From: Prevotella sp. | GTDB taxonomy: Bacteria; Bacteroidota; Bacteroidia; Bacteroidales; Bacteroidaceae | Direction: 5' to 3' | DNA length: 64,000 bases | NCBI GenBank assembly: GCA_016901395.1 | Contig: JAEAMQ010000067.1 | Location: 86,941 to 150,940 of the forward strand | Shown: positions 19,017 to 30,339 of the stretch, piece by piece | How the letters are laid out: each line of letters starts with the position of its first letter | Position numbering within the stretch: position 1 is the stretch's first letter | The notes under the pieces: generated by a model | Database searches by the model: none | The model's input: only the letters and a program-made list of their open reading frames with translations | What the model was told of the DNA's origin: nothing | Position numbers and translations under genes: made by a program

Positions 19017-20240
19017 ATGAGAATAGGAGACACTGTAAGATTTCTTAATGAGATAGGTGGCGGCAAGGTAGCCGGGTTCAAAGGCAACAACATCGTGTTG
19101 GTGGAGGATGAGGATGGGTTCCAGATTCCGATGAATATCAACGAGGTAGTGGTGGCCAAGGCCGAGGACTACAGCACCTCTAACGCCATCAACCGCAAGT
19201 CGGCGGGTGCCGAGTCCGGTTCCGACAGCAGTTTCGACCCGCCCGGCAACCGTTCGGTGAGTGCGCTGTTGCGTGAGGGTCAGGACGAGGATATCGACAT
19301 GACGGTCGACGATACCATCGACGACAGCAAGGAGGTGACGTTCCGTTTCGCGCCCCGTGAGCGCGAGGGCGGACATCTGTTGTCGGCTTATCTGGTGTTT
19401 GTGCCGGCCACCGACAACCTCATGGCCGACCCGCGGTTTGACCTTTATCTGGTCAACGACAGCAACTTCTTCATGCGATATGTTTATGCCGCCGTGGAGG
19501 AGACGCAGTGGTCGATGAAATATGAGGGCGAGATCGAGCCGAACACCAAGATTTGTCTCGGCAACTTAGTGCGCGAAGACATTAATGCCATCTCCCGCGT
19601 CAACGTGCAACTCCTGGCTTTTAAGCGCGACACGGCCTACGAACTCAAGCCTTCTGTCGATGCCACGCTGCGCATAGACCCCGTGAGATTTTTCAAGACC
19701 AACGCCTTCCGGGTAAATCCATTCTTCGACACGCCGGCCCTGGTCTATCCCATTATCGAGGACGACAAGGTGCCCCAGCCCCACGACATCGATGCCCAGC
19801 AACTCAAGGAGGCAATGTATAAGGATGCGCCCGCGTCGCAACCTGCCGCCGAAACCATCACTGCCGCCCAGCGTGAGAAGCTCGTGCAGCGTTATGCCGA
19901 CGACCAGCGCAAGGGCGGGCGCGGCAAATCGCCCTTCGGCCGACAGCGCGACCTCGACGACGCGGTGGTCATCGACCTCCATGCTGAGCAGGTGCTCGAC
20001 ACCACACGTGGCATGAAGTCGGGCGAGATATTGGAATATCAACTGAAGATTTTCCGCGACACGCTGGCCGAATACTCCTCCAAGCGTGGCCAGAAGATTG
20101 TCTTTATTCATGGCAAGGGCGAAGGCGTACTGCGCCGTGCCATCGTCAACGAACTGTCCTACAAATACAAGGGCTACACCTTCCAGGATGCCTCTTTCCA
20201 GGAATACGGATATGGAGCGACAATGGTAACCATTAAATAA
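19017..20240 (+). CDS. DUF2027 and Smr domain protein
   Basis: 407 residues. The N-terminal domain (MRIGDTVRFLNEIGGGKVAG..., about 1-70) is the SH3-like DUF2027 start. A beta-rich middle (about 100-260) follows, then a C-terminal Smr domain (about 318-407) with VIDLHAEQVLDTTRGM and IVFIHGKGEGVLRRAIVNEL, the DLH and HGxGxG motifs of MutS2-type nicking endonuclease domains. Family members are cytosolic and annotated as Smr/MutS2-like; nucleic acid cleavage is plausible but untested. It is preceded by QueA on the same strand and followed by a 204-bp repeat-rich spacer. Confidence 0.88.
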   Translation: MRIGDTVRFLNEIGGGKVAGFKGNNIVLVEDEDGFQIPMNINEVVVAKAEDYSTSNAINRKSAGAESGSDSSFDPPGNRSVSALLREGQDEDIDMTVDDTIDDSKEVTFRFAPREREGGHLLSAYLVFVPATDNLMADPRFDLYLVNDSNFFMRYVYAAVEETQWSMKYEGEIEPNTKICLGNLVREDINAISRVNVQLLAFKRDTAYELKPSVDATLRIDPVRFFKTNAFRVNPFFDTPALVYPIIEDDKVPQPHDIDAQQLKEAMYKDAPASQPAAETITAAQREKLVQRYADDQRKGGRGKSPFGRQRDLDDAVVIDLHAEQVLDTTRGMKSGEILEYQLKIFRDTLAEYSSKRGQKIVFIHGKGEGVLRRAIVNELSYKYKGYTFQDASFQEYGYGATMVTIK

Positions 20241-20302
20241 TGACGAGTGACGAATGTGGAATGACGAGTTTGGAGTGACGATTGACTAATGCCTCCATAC
20301 AT

Positions 20303-20430
20303 CTCCTATCCAATACATCATCTCCTATTACTTCCTATAAGTTCCTATAATCTCCTATAAGTTCCTATAAGTTCCTATAATCTCCTATAACTTCCTATTA
20401 ACACCTATCCCCTAACACCCATCACCTATC
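20303..20430. repeat. 10-bp tandem repeat upstream of nadE
   Basis: From 20331 to 20410 the sequence is eight consecutive decamers of the form yTCCTATAAk (TTCCTATAAG, TCTCCTATAA and variants), flanked by looser ...CTCCTAT and CACCTAT words. The array ends about 15 bp before the nadE ATG. The left part of the spacer iterates TGACGAnTG words. Confidence 0.8.
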
Positions 20431-20444
20431 CCCCTCCCCCCACT

Positions 20445-22403
20445 ATGATGAAATATGGCTTTATCAAGGTAGCGAGCGCAGTGCCCACCGTACAGGTGGC
20501 AGACTGCCGCCAGAATGTGAAAGAAATCGAGTCGATCATTGCCCAAGCCGAAGGCCAGGGCGTGAAGATCATCGCTTTCCCCGAACTTTGCGTGACGGGA
20601 TACTCCTGTCAGGACCTTTTCAGACAGCAGCTGCTGCTCGATGCCGCCGAAAACAGCGTCATGCAACTGCTCGACTTCACCCGTCAGCTTGATATCATCT
20701 CCATCATCGGACTCCCCATCGCGGCCGGAGACATCCTGCTCAACTGCGCCGTCGTCATTCAGAAGGGCAAAATCATGGGCATCGTGCCCAAGACTTACCT
20801 GCCCAACTACGGTGAGTTTTATGAGAAACGATGGTTTGCCTCTGCCCGCGACCTGCGCCCCATGACGCTACATTACGCTGGTTTTTCCGGACTCATCACC
20901 CCCGAACCGCAGCTCTTCCGCACCTGCGACGGAGTGCAGTTTGGCGTGGAAGTCTGCGAGGATGTGTGGGCACCCGTACCGCCGAGCAACAATCTCGCAA
21001 TGGCCGGCGCAGACATCATCTTCAACCTCTCGGCCAGCGACGAACTCATCGGCAAGCACGCTTACCTCATGAGTCTGCTCGCCCAGCAGAGCGCACGCAC
21101 CATCAGCGGATATGTCTACAGCAGCGCGGGCTTCGGCGAAAGCACGCAGGACGTGGTCTATGGCGGCAATGCGCTCATCTATGAGAACGGTGCACTGCTG
21201 GCCGAAGGGGAGCGGTTTGCCACCAACAGCCAGATGCAGACGGCACAGATCGATGTGGAACGTCTGCGCGGAGAGCGGCGCAACAACACCACTTTCACAA
21301 TGGCGCAACACCTGATGTCTAAGGAAACGGTGCACATCATAGACATGGACTACACCACTCCCCACGACTTCGTGCTCGAACGGCAGGTCAACGCCCACCC
21401 GTTCATCCCTGCATCCGACGACATGGAGCACAACTGCAACGACATTTTCAGCATCCAGGTCATGGGCTTGGCCAAGCGCATCGTGCACACCCACTCCAAG
21501 ACGGTCGTCATCGGTGTGAGCGGTGGACTCGACTCCACGCTGGCCCTGCTGGTGTGTGTGAAGACTTTCGACAAACTGAAGAAGGACCGCCGCGACATCA
21601 TCGGCGTGACGATGCCGGGTTTCGGCACCACCGACCGCACCTATACCAATGCCATCGCGCTCATGAAAAGCCTCGGTGTGACCATCCGTGAGGTGAATAT
21701 CGCCAAGAGCGTGACACAGCATTTCGAGGACATCGGCCACGACGCGTCGGTACACGACGTGACCTACGAGAACTCGCAGGCCCGCGAGCGCACGCAGATT
21801 TTGATGGACCTCGCCAACCAGTTGGGCGGTATGGTCATAGGAACGGGCGACCTCTCGGAGCTGGCACTGGGTTGGGCCACCTACAATGGCGACCACATGT
21901 CGATGTATGGGGTCAATGCCTCCATCCCGAAGACGCTCATCAAATACCTCGTCAGGTTTGTGGCGCAGAGCGTCGACGACCAGTCGGCCGCCACATTGCT
22001 CGACATCATCGACACACCGATATCGCCCGAGCTGATACCCGCCGACGAAAATGGCAACATCAAGCAGAAGACCGAGGACCTCGTGGGACCCTACGAGTTG
22101 CACGATTTCTTCCTCTACTACTTCCTGCGCCACGGCTTCTCGCCCCGCAAGATATTCGTGTTGGCGCAGAAGGCGTTCCACAGCTCCGACCCCGCGGGCA
22201 CATTCTACGACGACGAGACCATCATCTATTGGCTCAAGACGTTCTGCCGCCGGTTCTTCAACCAGCAGTTCAAACGCTCCTGTCTGCCCGATGGTCCGAA
22301 GGTGGGATCGGTGAGCCTCAGTCCGCGCGGCGACTGGCGCATGCCGTCGGATGCTGTTTCCGCCCTCTGGCTGGAGGAAGTGGAATCTCTCAACACCATT
22401 TAG
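20445..22403 (+). CDS. nadE: Glutamine-dependent NAD+ synthetase
   Basis: 652 residues, the fused glutaminase-synthetase form. The N-terminal nitrilase-like glutaminase domain has its triad at Glu47 (IAFPELCVTGYSC), Lys116 (IVPKTYLPNYGEFYE) and Cys171 (GVEVCEDVWAP). The C-terminal synthetase has the PP-loop SGGLDS (359-364) and the later STAEL-type block GTGDLSELALGW. The enzyme amidates nicotinic acid adenine dinucleotide to NAD+ in the cytosol, using ammonia channelled from glutamine. An alternative start one codon later (20448) is equivalent. A decamer repeat array abuts the start codon, and 22-bp repeat array B follows the stop. Confidence 0.96.
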   Translation: MMKYGFIKVASAVPTVQVADCRQNVKEIESIIAQAEGQGVKIIAFPELCVTGYSCQDLFRQQLLLDAAENSVMQLLDFTRQLDIISIIGLPIAAGDILLNCAVVIQKGKIMGIVPKTYLPNYGEFYEKRWFASARDLRPMTLHYAGFSGLITPEPQLFRTCDGVQFGVEVCEDVWAPVPPSNNLAMAGADIIFNLSASDELIGKHAYLMSLLAQQSARTISGYVYSSAGFGESTQDVVYGGNALIYENGALLAEGERFATNSQMQTAQIDVERLRGERRNNTTFTMAQHLMSKETVHIIDMDYTTPHDFVLERQVNAHPFIPASDDMEHNCNDIFSIQVMGLAKRIVHTHSKTVVIGVSGGLDSTLALLVCVKTFDKLKKDRRDIIGVTMPGFGTTDRTYTNAIALMKSLGVTIREVNIAKSVTQHFEDIGHDASVHDVTYENSQARERTQILMDLANQLGGMVIGTGDLSELALGWATYNGDHMSMYGVNASIPKTLIKYLVRFVAQSVDDQSAATLLDIIDTPISPELIPADENGNIKQKTEDLVGPYELHDFFLYYFLRHGFSPRKIFVLAQKAFHSSDPAGTFYDDETIIYWLKTFCRRFFNQQFKRSCLPDGPKVGSVSLSPRGDWRMPSDAVSALWLEEVESLNTI

Positions 22404-22520
22404 TATCAACGCATTACACTACTTTGCCAAAACCGAAATTCTTTCTGTAGAGATAGAAAAAATAAGGATTTCATGTCCCCGACATGGGCATTGCTGACAA
22501 GTGCCAAACAAAGGAGATTA

Positions 22521-22652
22521 CGTTTACTATCTAATCGTCTTGCGATTACTATCTAATCGTCATGCGTTTACTATCGAATCGTCATGCGTTTACTATCGAA
22601 TCGTCATGCGTTTACTATCGAATCGCAAGACGATTAGATAGTAAACGCAAAA
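22521..22652. repeat. 22-bp near-palindromic array B, six units
   Basis: Six units start at 22521, 22543, 22565, 22587, 22609 and 22631. The first five read CGTTTACTATCTAATCG or CGATTACTATCTAATCG or CGTTTACTATCGAATCG plus a 5-nt spacer such as TCATG. The last is in the opposite sense (CGATTAGATAGTAAACG). The array lies between the convergent nadE and DUF3078 genes. Short open frames across it are products of the repeat. Nothing else is visible in the 357-bp gap. Confidence 0.9.
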
Positions 22653-22760
22653 CCATGAAAAACAAGACAACGGCAAAGTTCTGCCTGAAGGGTGACAAGC
22701 TCTACAATCCAAGCAGTCATCCCCCAGACTTCATCCATGCAAAACAGCTCTGATAAAGCC

Positions 22761-24032
22761 TTAGAAACTATAGGAGAATCCTAAGGATACAAACTCGTTT
22801 AACTGCCAATAACCGTGGTCGACATCACGACTCGTGCCGTCGTCAAAACGCGGATAGACAAACAGCTTGGTCGAGATATACTTGTTAAATTGAAATGTAA
22901 ACGTGTTTTCCCATTCAACTTCGGCACGCTCGTAACTCGTATAACCGTAGAGACGAGTCTGCCACAATATGTTCTCAGTGAATTTCCACTTTAAATCTAA
23001 GGTGAACTGCGAACCGAAGTCATGGAGCGAATGATGCCCTTCGTCCAGACCATAGCGCATCGACAGGGCCAGACGGTCCACATACTTGAAGTTATAGGCT
23101 ATTGGAGCCAGGTGAATGGTTCCGGTGAGGCGTTTTTTCAACCACTCTACGGTGTAGTCCATACCAAGAGAGGCATTGACGTTGAGGGGCGACATGAAAT
23201 CAGAGAGGGCGCCACGCTGATTGGACTTATATCCTCGCATAAACTGCGAATAGGCCAAAAGCTGGAAAGTATAATACCATTTCTTGGTGGCTTGAAGTCC
23301 GAGTTTTCCTGTGTATCGCAACAGGTCAGACGAGGTCTTCAACTTATGAAGCGAGTCGCTCTTCGACGTTTGAAAACCGAGCTTCATCTCCAATTTGTTG
23401 TCCCACTTCACCTTTTGTTTGTTATTATAATTGGCTTCCAAAGTCAGAGAGCCCACCATCGAATAGTTGCTCTCTCCTCCCTTATACCAATTGGACGACA
23501 CATAGCTCTGCAAGAACTGCAGATAGTAGTCTCCGCTGAACTTCCAGAAGTTTGGTTTCAGCACCACTACGTCCACCGGTTTAGTCTCCGGTTCCTGGGG
23601 CAGAGGCTGGTTTACCACAATGCTGGGCCTCTCGGTCACCGTATTAGCCACCAATGCCGGCCCCGATTTCTCCAAGTCGCTCTGTGTGCCCCGCACCATG
23701 TCCGGACGACCCAGGTACACGCCGAGCAACTGCTCGTCTAACGGCGACAACGATCCATCCATGACAAGAGCATTGTGACTCACAGTCTTATAGAAAGTGA
23801 GCGGCAAAAACAGAGGAGCCATATCCTGATTGCTGCACAAAGCCGGTGCACTCACCTCCTCACGATAAAGTGAGTCTCTGTAGTTTCTGAGCGAATCCGT
23901 GTAATTCTGAACCAGCAAACCGGTAGCATTCTGAAAGCGAAGCGGGGTACGGCTGCGAGCATACACCCCTGAGTTTGACATCAGGAGCATGAGTCCGAGC
24001 ATCAATAGGCTTCCTATGTAATTTTTATTCAT
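22761..24032 (-). CDS. DUF3078 domain outer-membrane protein
   Basis: 423 residues from the ATG at 24032, chosen because the promoter word TATCTTTGC lies at 24084-24092, downstream of the earlier in-frame ATG at 24137. A signal peptide (MNKNYIGSLLMLGLMLLMSN) precedes a linker and a beta-strand-rich region (about 175-423) with alternating aromatic residues (YYLQFLQSYVSSNWYKGGES, WYYTFQLLAYSQFMRGYKSN) and a C-terminal strand ending ...SLGFSYSF with terminal Phe. This is the pattern of an outer-membrane barrel; DUF3078 has no assigned function. It is transcribed divergently from pyrG. Confidence 0.82.
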   Translation of the reverse strand: MNKNYIGSLLMLGLMLLMSNSGVYARSRTPLRFQNATGLLVQNYTDSLRNYRDSLYREEVSAPALCSNQDMAPLFLPLTFYKTVSHNALVMDGSLSPLDEQLLGVYLGRPDMVRGTQSDLEKSGPALVANTVTERPSIVVNQPLPQEPETKPVDVVVLKPNFWKFSGDYYLQFLQSYVSSNWYKGGESNYSMVGSLTLEANYNNKQKVKWDNKLEMKLGFQTSKSDSLHKLKTSSDLLRYTGKLGLQATKKWYYTFQLLAYSQFMRGYKSNQRGALSDFMSPLNVNASLGMDYTVEWLKKRLTGTIHLAPIAYNFKYVDRLALSMRYGLDEGHHSLHDFGSQFTLDLKWKFTENILWQTRLYGYTSYERAEVEWENTFTFQFNKYISTKLFVYPRFDDGTSRDVDHGYWQLNEFVSLGFSYSF

Positions 24033-24083
24033 AGCTTGAAAATAATAACGGAATGAGCAGACATGCATTATTCCTCTGCGTCT

Positions 24084-24092
24084 GCAAAGATA
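24084..24092 (-). promoter_or_regulatory. -7 promoter element of the DUF3078 gene
   Basis: The minus strand reads TATCTTTGC, with TTTG 17 nt further upstream. Its position rules out the upstream ATG at 24137 as the start. Confidence 0.65.
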
Positions 24093-24107
24093 GCGATATT
24101 TACATAA

Positions 24108-25856
<1,749 letters not shown>

Positions 25857-25861
25857 ACATT

Positions 25862-25963
25862 GAAGTTAAGAAGTGATGAAGTGATGAAGTTAAGATATTA
25901 CTTGAAGCCCTTGGCTCGGACATTTGTCTTAACTCCTTTAACTTCCTTAACTTCTTTAACTTC
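25862..25963. repeat. Low-complexity inverted repeat between pyrG and yidC
   Basis: The left arm (25862-25895) iterates GAAGTTAAG/GAAGTGAT; the right arm (25926-25963) iterates CTTAACTCC/CTTTAACTTC. The two are complementary and could form a long imperfect stem in the transcript. Confidence 0.75.
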
Positions 25964-25975
25964 CTCAACAACTCT

Positions 25976-27883
25976 ATGGATAAAAATTCAATCATCGGAT
26001 TTGCGCTGATTGCCGCAGTCCTGATAGGTTTCAGCTGGTATTCCAGACCTTCGGAGGCCGAACAGCGAGCCCAATTTGTCAAAGACTCGATGGCACAGGT
26101 CAACCGTGCCAAGGCTGAGAAAGCGGCCAAGGCTGCTGCCTTCCAGCGCCAGCAGGCTGCCAAGGAGAAGGTACAGCAGGACACCACCGCTATGTTTTAT
26201 AGCGCATTGACGGGTCAGGCGCAGGACATCACGCTGAAAAACGGCAAGATTGAACTCACCCTTTCAACCAAAGGCGCTGAGGTGAAGAAAGCCGTTGTCA
26301 AGAATTATAAGGACAACATCACCGAGGCTAAGGACGTGACGCTCTTCCAGGGCAACGACCAGAGCCTCAATTACACCCTTGTGGCCAAGGAGATGAACAT
26401 CTCGACGGCCGACCTCTACTTCACTCCCTCGGAGGTGAGCGACACCACCGTGACCTTCACCGCACAGGCAGGACAGGGCAAATCCATCAGTCTGAGCTAT
26501 CGTCTCGGCAAGGATTATCTGCTCCGCATGTCGTTCCGCGCTGAGGGAATGGCCGGACTCTTTGCCCCCAACACCAACAAGATGTCCATCGACTGGCAGG
26601 AAAAGGTGCGTCAGCAGGAGAAAGGCTTCAACTTTGAAAACCGTTATGCCACCCTCACCTATCACGAAAGCGACGGCGGCACCGACTATCTCAGCGAGAC
26701 TTCCGAGAAGATTGATGAGGATATTGAAGCCAAAATCGACTGGGTAGCCTTTAAGAATCAGTTCTTCTCCGCAGTGATGATTGCCAAGGATGACTTAGGC
26801 GAGCACACGCTGATGACCTCGATTCCGCAGAAGAAAGACAGCGGATACCTCAAGCAATACCAAGCCAAGATGAAGGCAGGATTTGACCCTTCAGGCAAGA
26901 CTCCTACCGAATTTGAGTTCTATTACGGCCCCAACGACTTCCGTCTGCTGCAGAAAGTAGAGAAGGAAAGCCAGTTTGGCAAGGACCTGGAGATGCAACG
27001 CCTGGTTTATTTAGGCTGGCCATTGTTCCGGTATATCAACCGATGGTTCACCATCTACGTCTTCGACTGGCTGTCGAAGTGGTTCCCGATGGGTGTGGTG
27101 CTCATCCTCATCACCCTTCTTCTCAAGGCCATCACCTACCCGATGGTGAAGAAAAGCTACATGAGTTCGGCCAAGATGCGTGTGCTCAAACCGAAACTCG
27201 ACGCGGCAACCAAGCAGTTTGACGGTCCGGAAAACCAGATGCAGAAGCAGCAGGCGATGATGTCGGAGTATGCCAAATATGGCGTATCGCCTCTCTCGGG
27301 GTGCTTGCCGATGCTCATTCAGATGCCTATCTGGATTGCGATGTTCAACTTTGTGCCCAACGCCATACAGCTCCGTGGCCAGAGTTTCCTCTGGATGAAG
27401 GACCTGTCGACCTACGATCCCATCTTCCAATGGAACCATAACATCTGGCTTATCGGCGATCACCTGTCGCTGACATGCGTTCTTTTCTGTGCCGCACAGA
27501 TTATTTACAGCTGGTTTACGATGCAGCAGCAGAAGGATCAGATGGTTGGCCAGCAGGCCGAACAGATGAAGGCGATGCAATGGATGATGTATCTCATGCC
27601 ACTGATGTTCTTCTTTATGTTCAACGATTACTCGTCAGGACTCAACTTCTACTACTTTGTGTCCCTCATCTTGTCGGCTGCAATCATGTTTGTTTTGCGC
27701 AAGACGACCAACGACGAGAAGCTCCTCGCCATTCTGGAGGCACGCTACAAGGAGAACCAGAGTAACCCCCAGAAGATGAAGGGCATGATGGCCCGCATGC
27801 AATCCCTGCAGCAGATGCAGCAGCAACAGATGGCTGCACAGAAGCAGAAGCACAACGATTTGAACAAGAAAAAGGGCTTATAA
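25976..27883 (+). CDS. yidC: Membrane protein insertase YidC
   Basis: 635 residues, the long Gram-negative form. An N-terminal helix (IIGFALIAAVLIGFSWY) is followed by a large periplasmic beta domain (about 60-345) and the conserved insertase core with several helices: LFRYINRWFTIYVFDWLSKW, VVLILITLLLKAITYPMVKK, GVSPLSGCLPMLIQMPIWIA and later WMMYLMPLMFFFMFNDYSSG. The C-terminus is Gln/Lys-rich and basic, as in homologues that contact ribosomes. YidC inserts inner-membrane proteins alone or with SecYEG. A hairpin follows the stop. Confidence 0.97.
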   Translation: MDKNSIIGFALIAAVLIGFSWYSRPSEAEQRAQFVKDSMAQVNRAKAEKAAKAAAFQRQQAAKEKVQQDTTAMFYSALTGQAQDITLKNGKIELTLSTKGAEVKKAVVKNYKDNITEAKDVTLFQGNDQSLNYTLVAKEMNISTADLYFTPSEVSDTTVTFTAQAGQGKSISLSYRLGKDYLLRMSFRAEGMAGLFAPNTNKMSIDWQEKVRQQEKGFNFENRYATLTYHESDGGTDYLSETSEKIDEDIEAKIDWVAFKNQFFSAVMIAKDDLGEHTLMTSIPQKKDSGYLKQYQAKMKAGFDPSGKTPTEFEFYYGPNDFRLLQKVEKESQFGKDLEMQRLVYLGWPLFRYINRWFTIYVFDWLSKWFPMGVVLILITLLLKAITYPMVKKSYMSSAKMRVLKPKLDAATKQFDGPENQMQKQQAMMSEYAKYGVSPLSGCLPMLIQMPIWIAMFNFVPNAIQLRGQSFLWMKDLSTYDPIFQWNHNIWLIGDHLSLTCVLFCAAQIIYSWFTMQQQKDQMVGQQAEQMKAMQWMMYLMPLMFFFMFNDYSSGLNFYYFVSLILSAAIMFVLRKTTNDEKLLAILEARYKENQSNPQKMKGMMARMQSLQQMQQQQMAAQKQKHNDLNKKKGL

Positions 27884-27901
27884 GCTCCCAAACATACATA
27901 G

Positions 27902-27936
27902 CCTATAGGGATCATACGTTTGATGATTCCTATAGG
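27902..27936 (+). terminator. Hairpin after yidC
   Basis: CCTATAGGGATCAT (27902-27915) pairs with ATGATTCCTATAGG (27923-27936), with one mismatch and a 7-nt loop, followed by a T-rich stretch (TTATTCTTCTTTTC). Confidence 0.65.
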
Positions 27937-28018
27937 TTATTCTTCTTTTCAAACCAACAGGATTTTTTCTTAGAACAATAAGCATTTCCCCTTTGTTTCA
28001 ATAAATTTCTAAACAACT

Positions 28019-30190
28019 ATGAACAAGACGATAGCTCTTGCATTAGGGGCCTTACTACTCGGCCAACCCAAACTAAATGCACAGACCATGATTCAGAAAA
28101 ACAACATCACGCTCAGCAGCGACCTGATGACTCCCGAGGCTCTCTGGGCTATGGGACGCATCGGAGGCGCACAGGCTTCGCCCGACGGCAAGCAGGTGGT
28201 ATATCAAGTGAGTTACTACAGTGTCAAGGAAAACAAGAGTCACACCATGCTTTTCGTCCAGCCCACCAAGCCCGGAAAGACGATGGCGAAGCCCACGCAG
28301 CTCACCACCGACACCAAGAGCGAGAGCGATGCCGCCTGGATTGACGGCGGACAGAGCATTGCTTTCCTGCGCGACGGACAGCTCTGGAAGATGAATGCCG
28401 ACGGCAGCGCACGCACACAGCTCACCAACTCGAAGATCGATATTGAGGGATTCCGCTTCTCGCCCGACGGCAAGCACGTGGTACTCATCAAGAGTCTCGA
28501 CTACCATGAGTCCATCGCGAAGAACCCCGACGACCTGCCCAAGGCCACAGGACGACTCGTCACCGACCTCAACTACCGCCACTGGGACCACTATGTGGAG
28601 TCTATCCCCCACCCCTTCGTGGCCGATGTAACCGGCGATAAGGTTTCCGACGGCGTGGATATCATGGAGGGTGAACCCTATGAATGTCCGCTCGCCCCCT
28701 TCGGCGGCATCGAACAGATTGCCTGGAGCAGCGATTCCAAGCAGGTGGCCTATACCTCCCGCAAGAAGACGGGCGTGGATTATGCCATCTCCACCGATGC
28801 CGACATCTACCTTTATAATATTGACACCCGCACCACCAAGAACCTCTGCAAGCCCGAAGGCTATGTGGAGCCGAAGATAGACGCCACCAAGAGCATGCGC
28901 AATCAGGCCGTGAACCATCAGGAGGGCGACATGAACGTAGGCTATGACATCAATCCTAAGTTCTCGCCCGACGGTCAATACATCGCCTGGCAGAGCATGA
29001 AGCGCGACGGATACGAGAGCGACCGCAACCGCCTCTGTGTCTACAATCTCGCCACCGGCGACAAGAAGTATGTCACCGAGAGCTTCGATTCCAATGTCGA
29101 CGACTACTGCTGGGCCAACGATTCGAAGTCGCTCTACTTCATCGGAGTATGGCATGCTGTGACGATGGTGTATCAGACCAACCTCAACGGCCAGGTGATG
29201 CAGCTCACCGACGGATGGTATGACTACGGCTCCGTGCAGTTGTTGGGCAACACCAAGCAGCTCCTCGTCACCCGCCATTCATACATTGCACCCGACGATC
29301 TCTATGTGCTCACCCCGAACAAGAAGGAGAAAAAGTCGGTCGTGGAGGCCATCACCGCCGAAAACAAGCACATCCTCGACCAGCTGGCCCAACCGAAGGT
29401 GGAGCAGCGCTGGGTGAAAACCACCGACGGCAAGCAGGAACTCGTGTGGATTATCCTGCCGCCTCACTTCGACGCCAACAAGAAATACCCCACCCTGCTC
29501 TTCTGCGAAGGCGGACCGCAAAGCCCCGTGAGCCAGTTCTGGAGCTATCGCTGGAATATGTTTATCATGGCCGCCCACGGCTATATCGTCGTGGCCCCCA
29601 ACCGCCGTGGTCTTCCCGGCTTCGGCAGTGAGTGGAACGAGGCCGTGAGTCAGGACTGGACCGGACAGTGCATGGACGACTATCTCTCGGCCATCGACGA
29701 CGCAGCCAACAACCTGCCCTATGTCGACAAGGACCGTCTGGGCTGTGTTGGCGCCTCGTTTGGTGGTTTCTCGGTCTACTATCTCGCTGGTCATCACGAC
29801 AAACGCTTCAAGTGTTTCATCTCCCACGACGGTGCCTTCAACCTCGAGTCGATGTACACCGACACCGAGGAGGCATGGTTCTCCAACTGGGAATACGACG
29901 ATGCCTACTGGAACAAAGACCAGACCGACGCCGCCCGACGCACCTATGCCAACTCGCCCCACCGCTTTGTGGACAAATGGGACACCCCCATCCTTTGCAT
30001 CCACGGCGAGAAAGACTACCGCATCAACGCCAATCAGGGCTTCGGAGCCTTCAATGCCGCCCGCATGAGAGGCATCCCCGCCGAGTTGCTTATCTATCCC
30101 GACGAGAACCACTGGGTGCTCAAACCACAGAACGGCGTGCTCTGGCAGCGCACCTATTTCAACTGGCTCGACCGCTGGCTGAAGAAATAA
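28019..30190 (+). CDS. S9 family serine peptidase (DPP5/acylaminoacyl-peptidase-like)
   Basis: 723 residues with signal peptide MNKTIALALGALLLGQPKLN. An N-terminal beta-propeller contains repeated SPDGK and GxxIAF blades (about 45-420); the C-terminal alpha/beta hydrolase has Ser580 in GASFGG, Asp666 in HGEKDYR and His698 in DENHW, a complete triad. The NHWVLKPQN ending resembles Porphyromonas DPP5-type dipeptidyl peptidases, so periplasmic release of dipeptides or acylated residues is inferred. With the M49 enzyme at 4.3 kb it points to peptide use as a nutrient. The MFS transporter follows on the same strand after a 149-bp spacer with an inverted repeat. Confidence 0.9.
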   Translation: MNKTIALALGALLLGQPKLNAQTMIQKNNITLSSDLMTPEALWAMGRIGGAQASPDGKQVVYQVSYYSVKENKSHTMLFVQPTKPGKTMAKPTQLTTDTKSESDAAWIDGGQSIAFLRDGQLWKMNADGSARTQLTNSKIDIEGFRFSPDGKHVVLIKSLDYHESIAKNPDDLPKATGRLVTDLNYRHWDHYVESIPHPFVADVTGDKVSDGVDIMEGEPYECPLAPFGGIEQIAWSSDSKQVAYTSRKKTGVDYAISTDADIYLYNIDTRTTKNLCKPEGYVEPKIDATKSMRNQAVNHQEGDMNVGYDINPKFSPDGQYIAWQSMKRDGYESDRNRLCVYNLATGDKKYVTESFDSNVDDYCWANDSKSLYFIGVWHAVTMVYQTNLNGQVMQLTDGWYDYGSVQLLGNTKQLLVTRHSYIAPDDLYVLTPNKKEKKSVVEAITAENKHILDQLAQPKVEQRWVKTTDGKQELVWIILPPHFDANKKYPTLLFCEGGPQSPVSQFWSYRWNMFIMAAHGYIVVAPNRRGLPGFGSEWNEAVSQDWTGQCMDDYLSAIDDAANNLPYVDKDRLGCVGASFGGFSVYYLAGHHDKRFKCFISHDGAFNLESMYTDTEEAWFSNWEYDDAYWNKDQTDAARRTYANSPHRFVDKWDTPILCIHGEKDYRINANQGFGAFNAARMRGIPAELLIYPDENHWVLKPQNGVLWQRTYFNWLDRWLKK

Positions 30191-30196
30191 AGGGAA

Positions 30197-30310
30197 GCCC
30201 TCCCCGCCCTCCCAGTAGGGAGAGGGAAGCAAATCCATATGCCAACAAGTATATCCTTATGACTGAAAACTTCTTCTGCTCCCCCTCTCTATAGGGAGGG
30301 CAGAGAGGGT
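30197..30310. repeat. Inverted repeat of CCCTC/GAGGG words between the S9 peptidase and MFS genes
   Basis: GCCCTCCCCGCCCTCCCAGT and following bases (30197-30230) are an imperfect reverse complement of 30277-30310 (CCCCCTCTCTATAGGGAGGG). Each arm is also partly self-complementary. Confidence 0.75.
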
Positions 30311-30339
30311 CTAAATAAAAATCAATATAAAAATAGTAT

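Noticed and set aside
20868..22409. 513-residue open frame antisense to nadE
   Set aside because: The plus-strand frame carries complete NAD synthetase motifs; the antisense product shows no recognisable domain.
22521..22652. CRISPR-like array
   Set aside because: Units are contiguous with 5-bp similar spacers, not unique 30-bp spacers; the repeat is 17 bp and no cas genes are present in the window.
22562..22753. Small plus-strand protein over array B
   Set aside because: The N-terminal half is encoded by the 22-bp repeats and no promoter or homologous pattern supports it.
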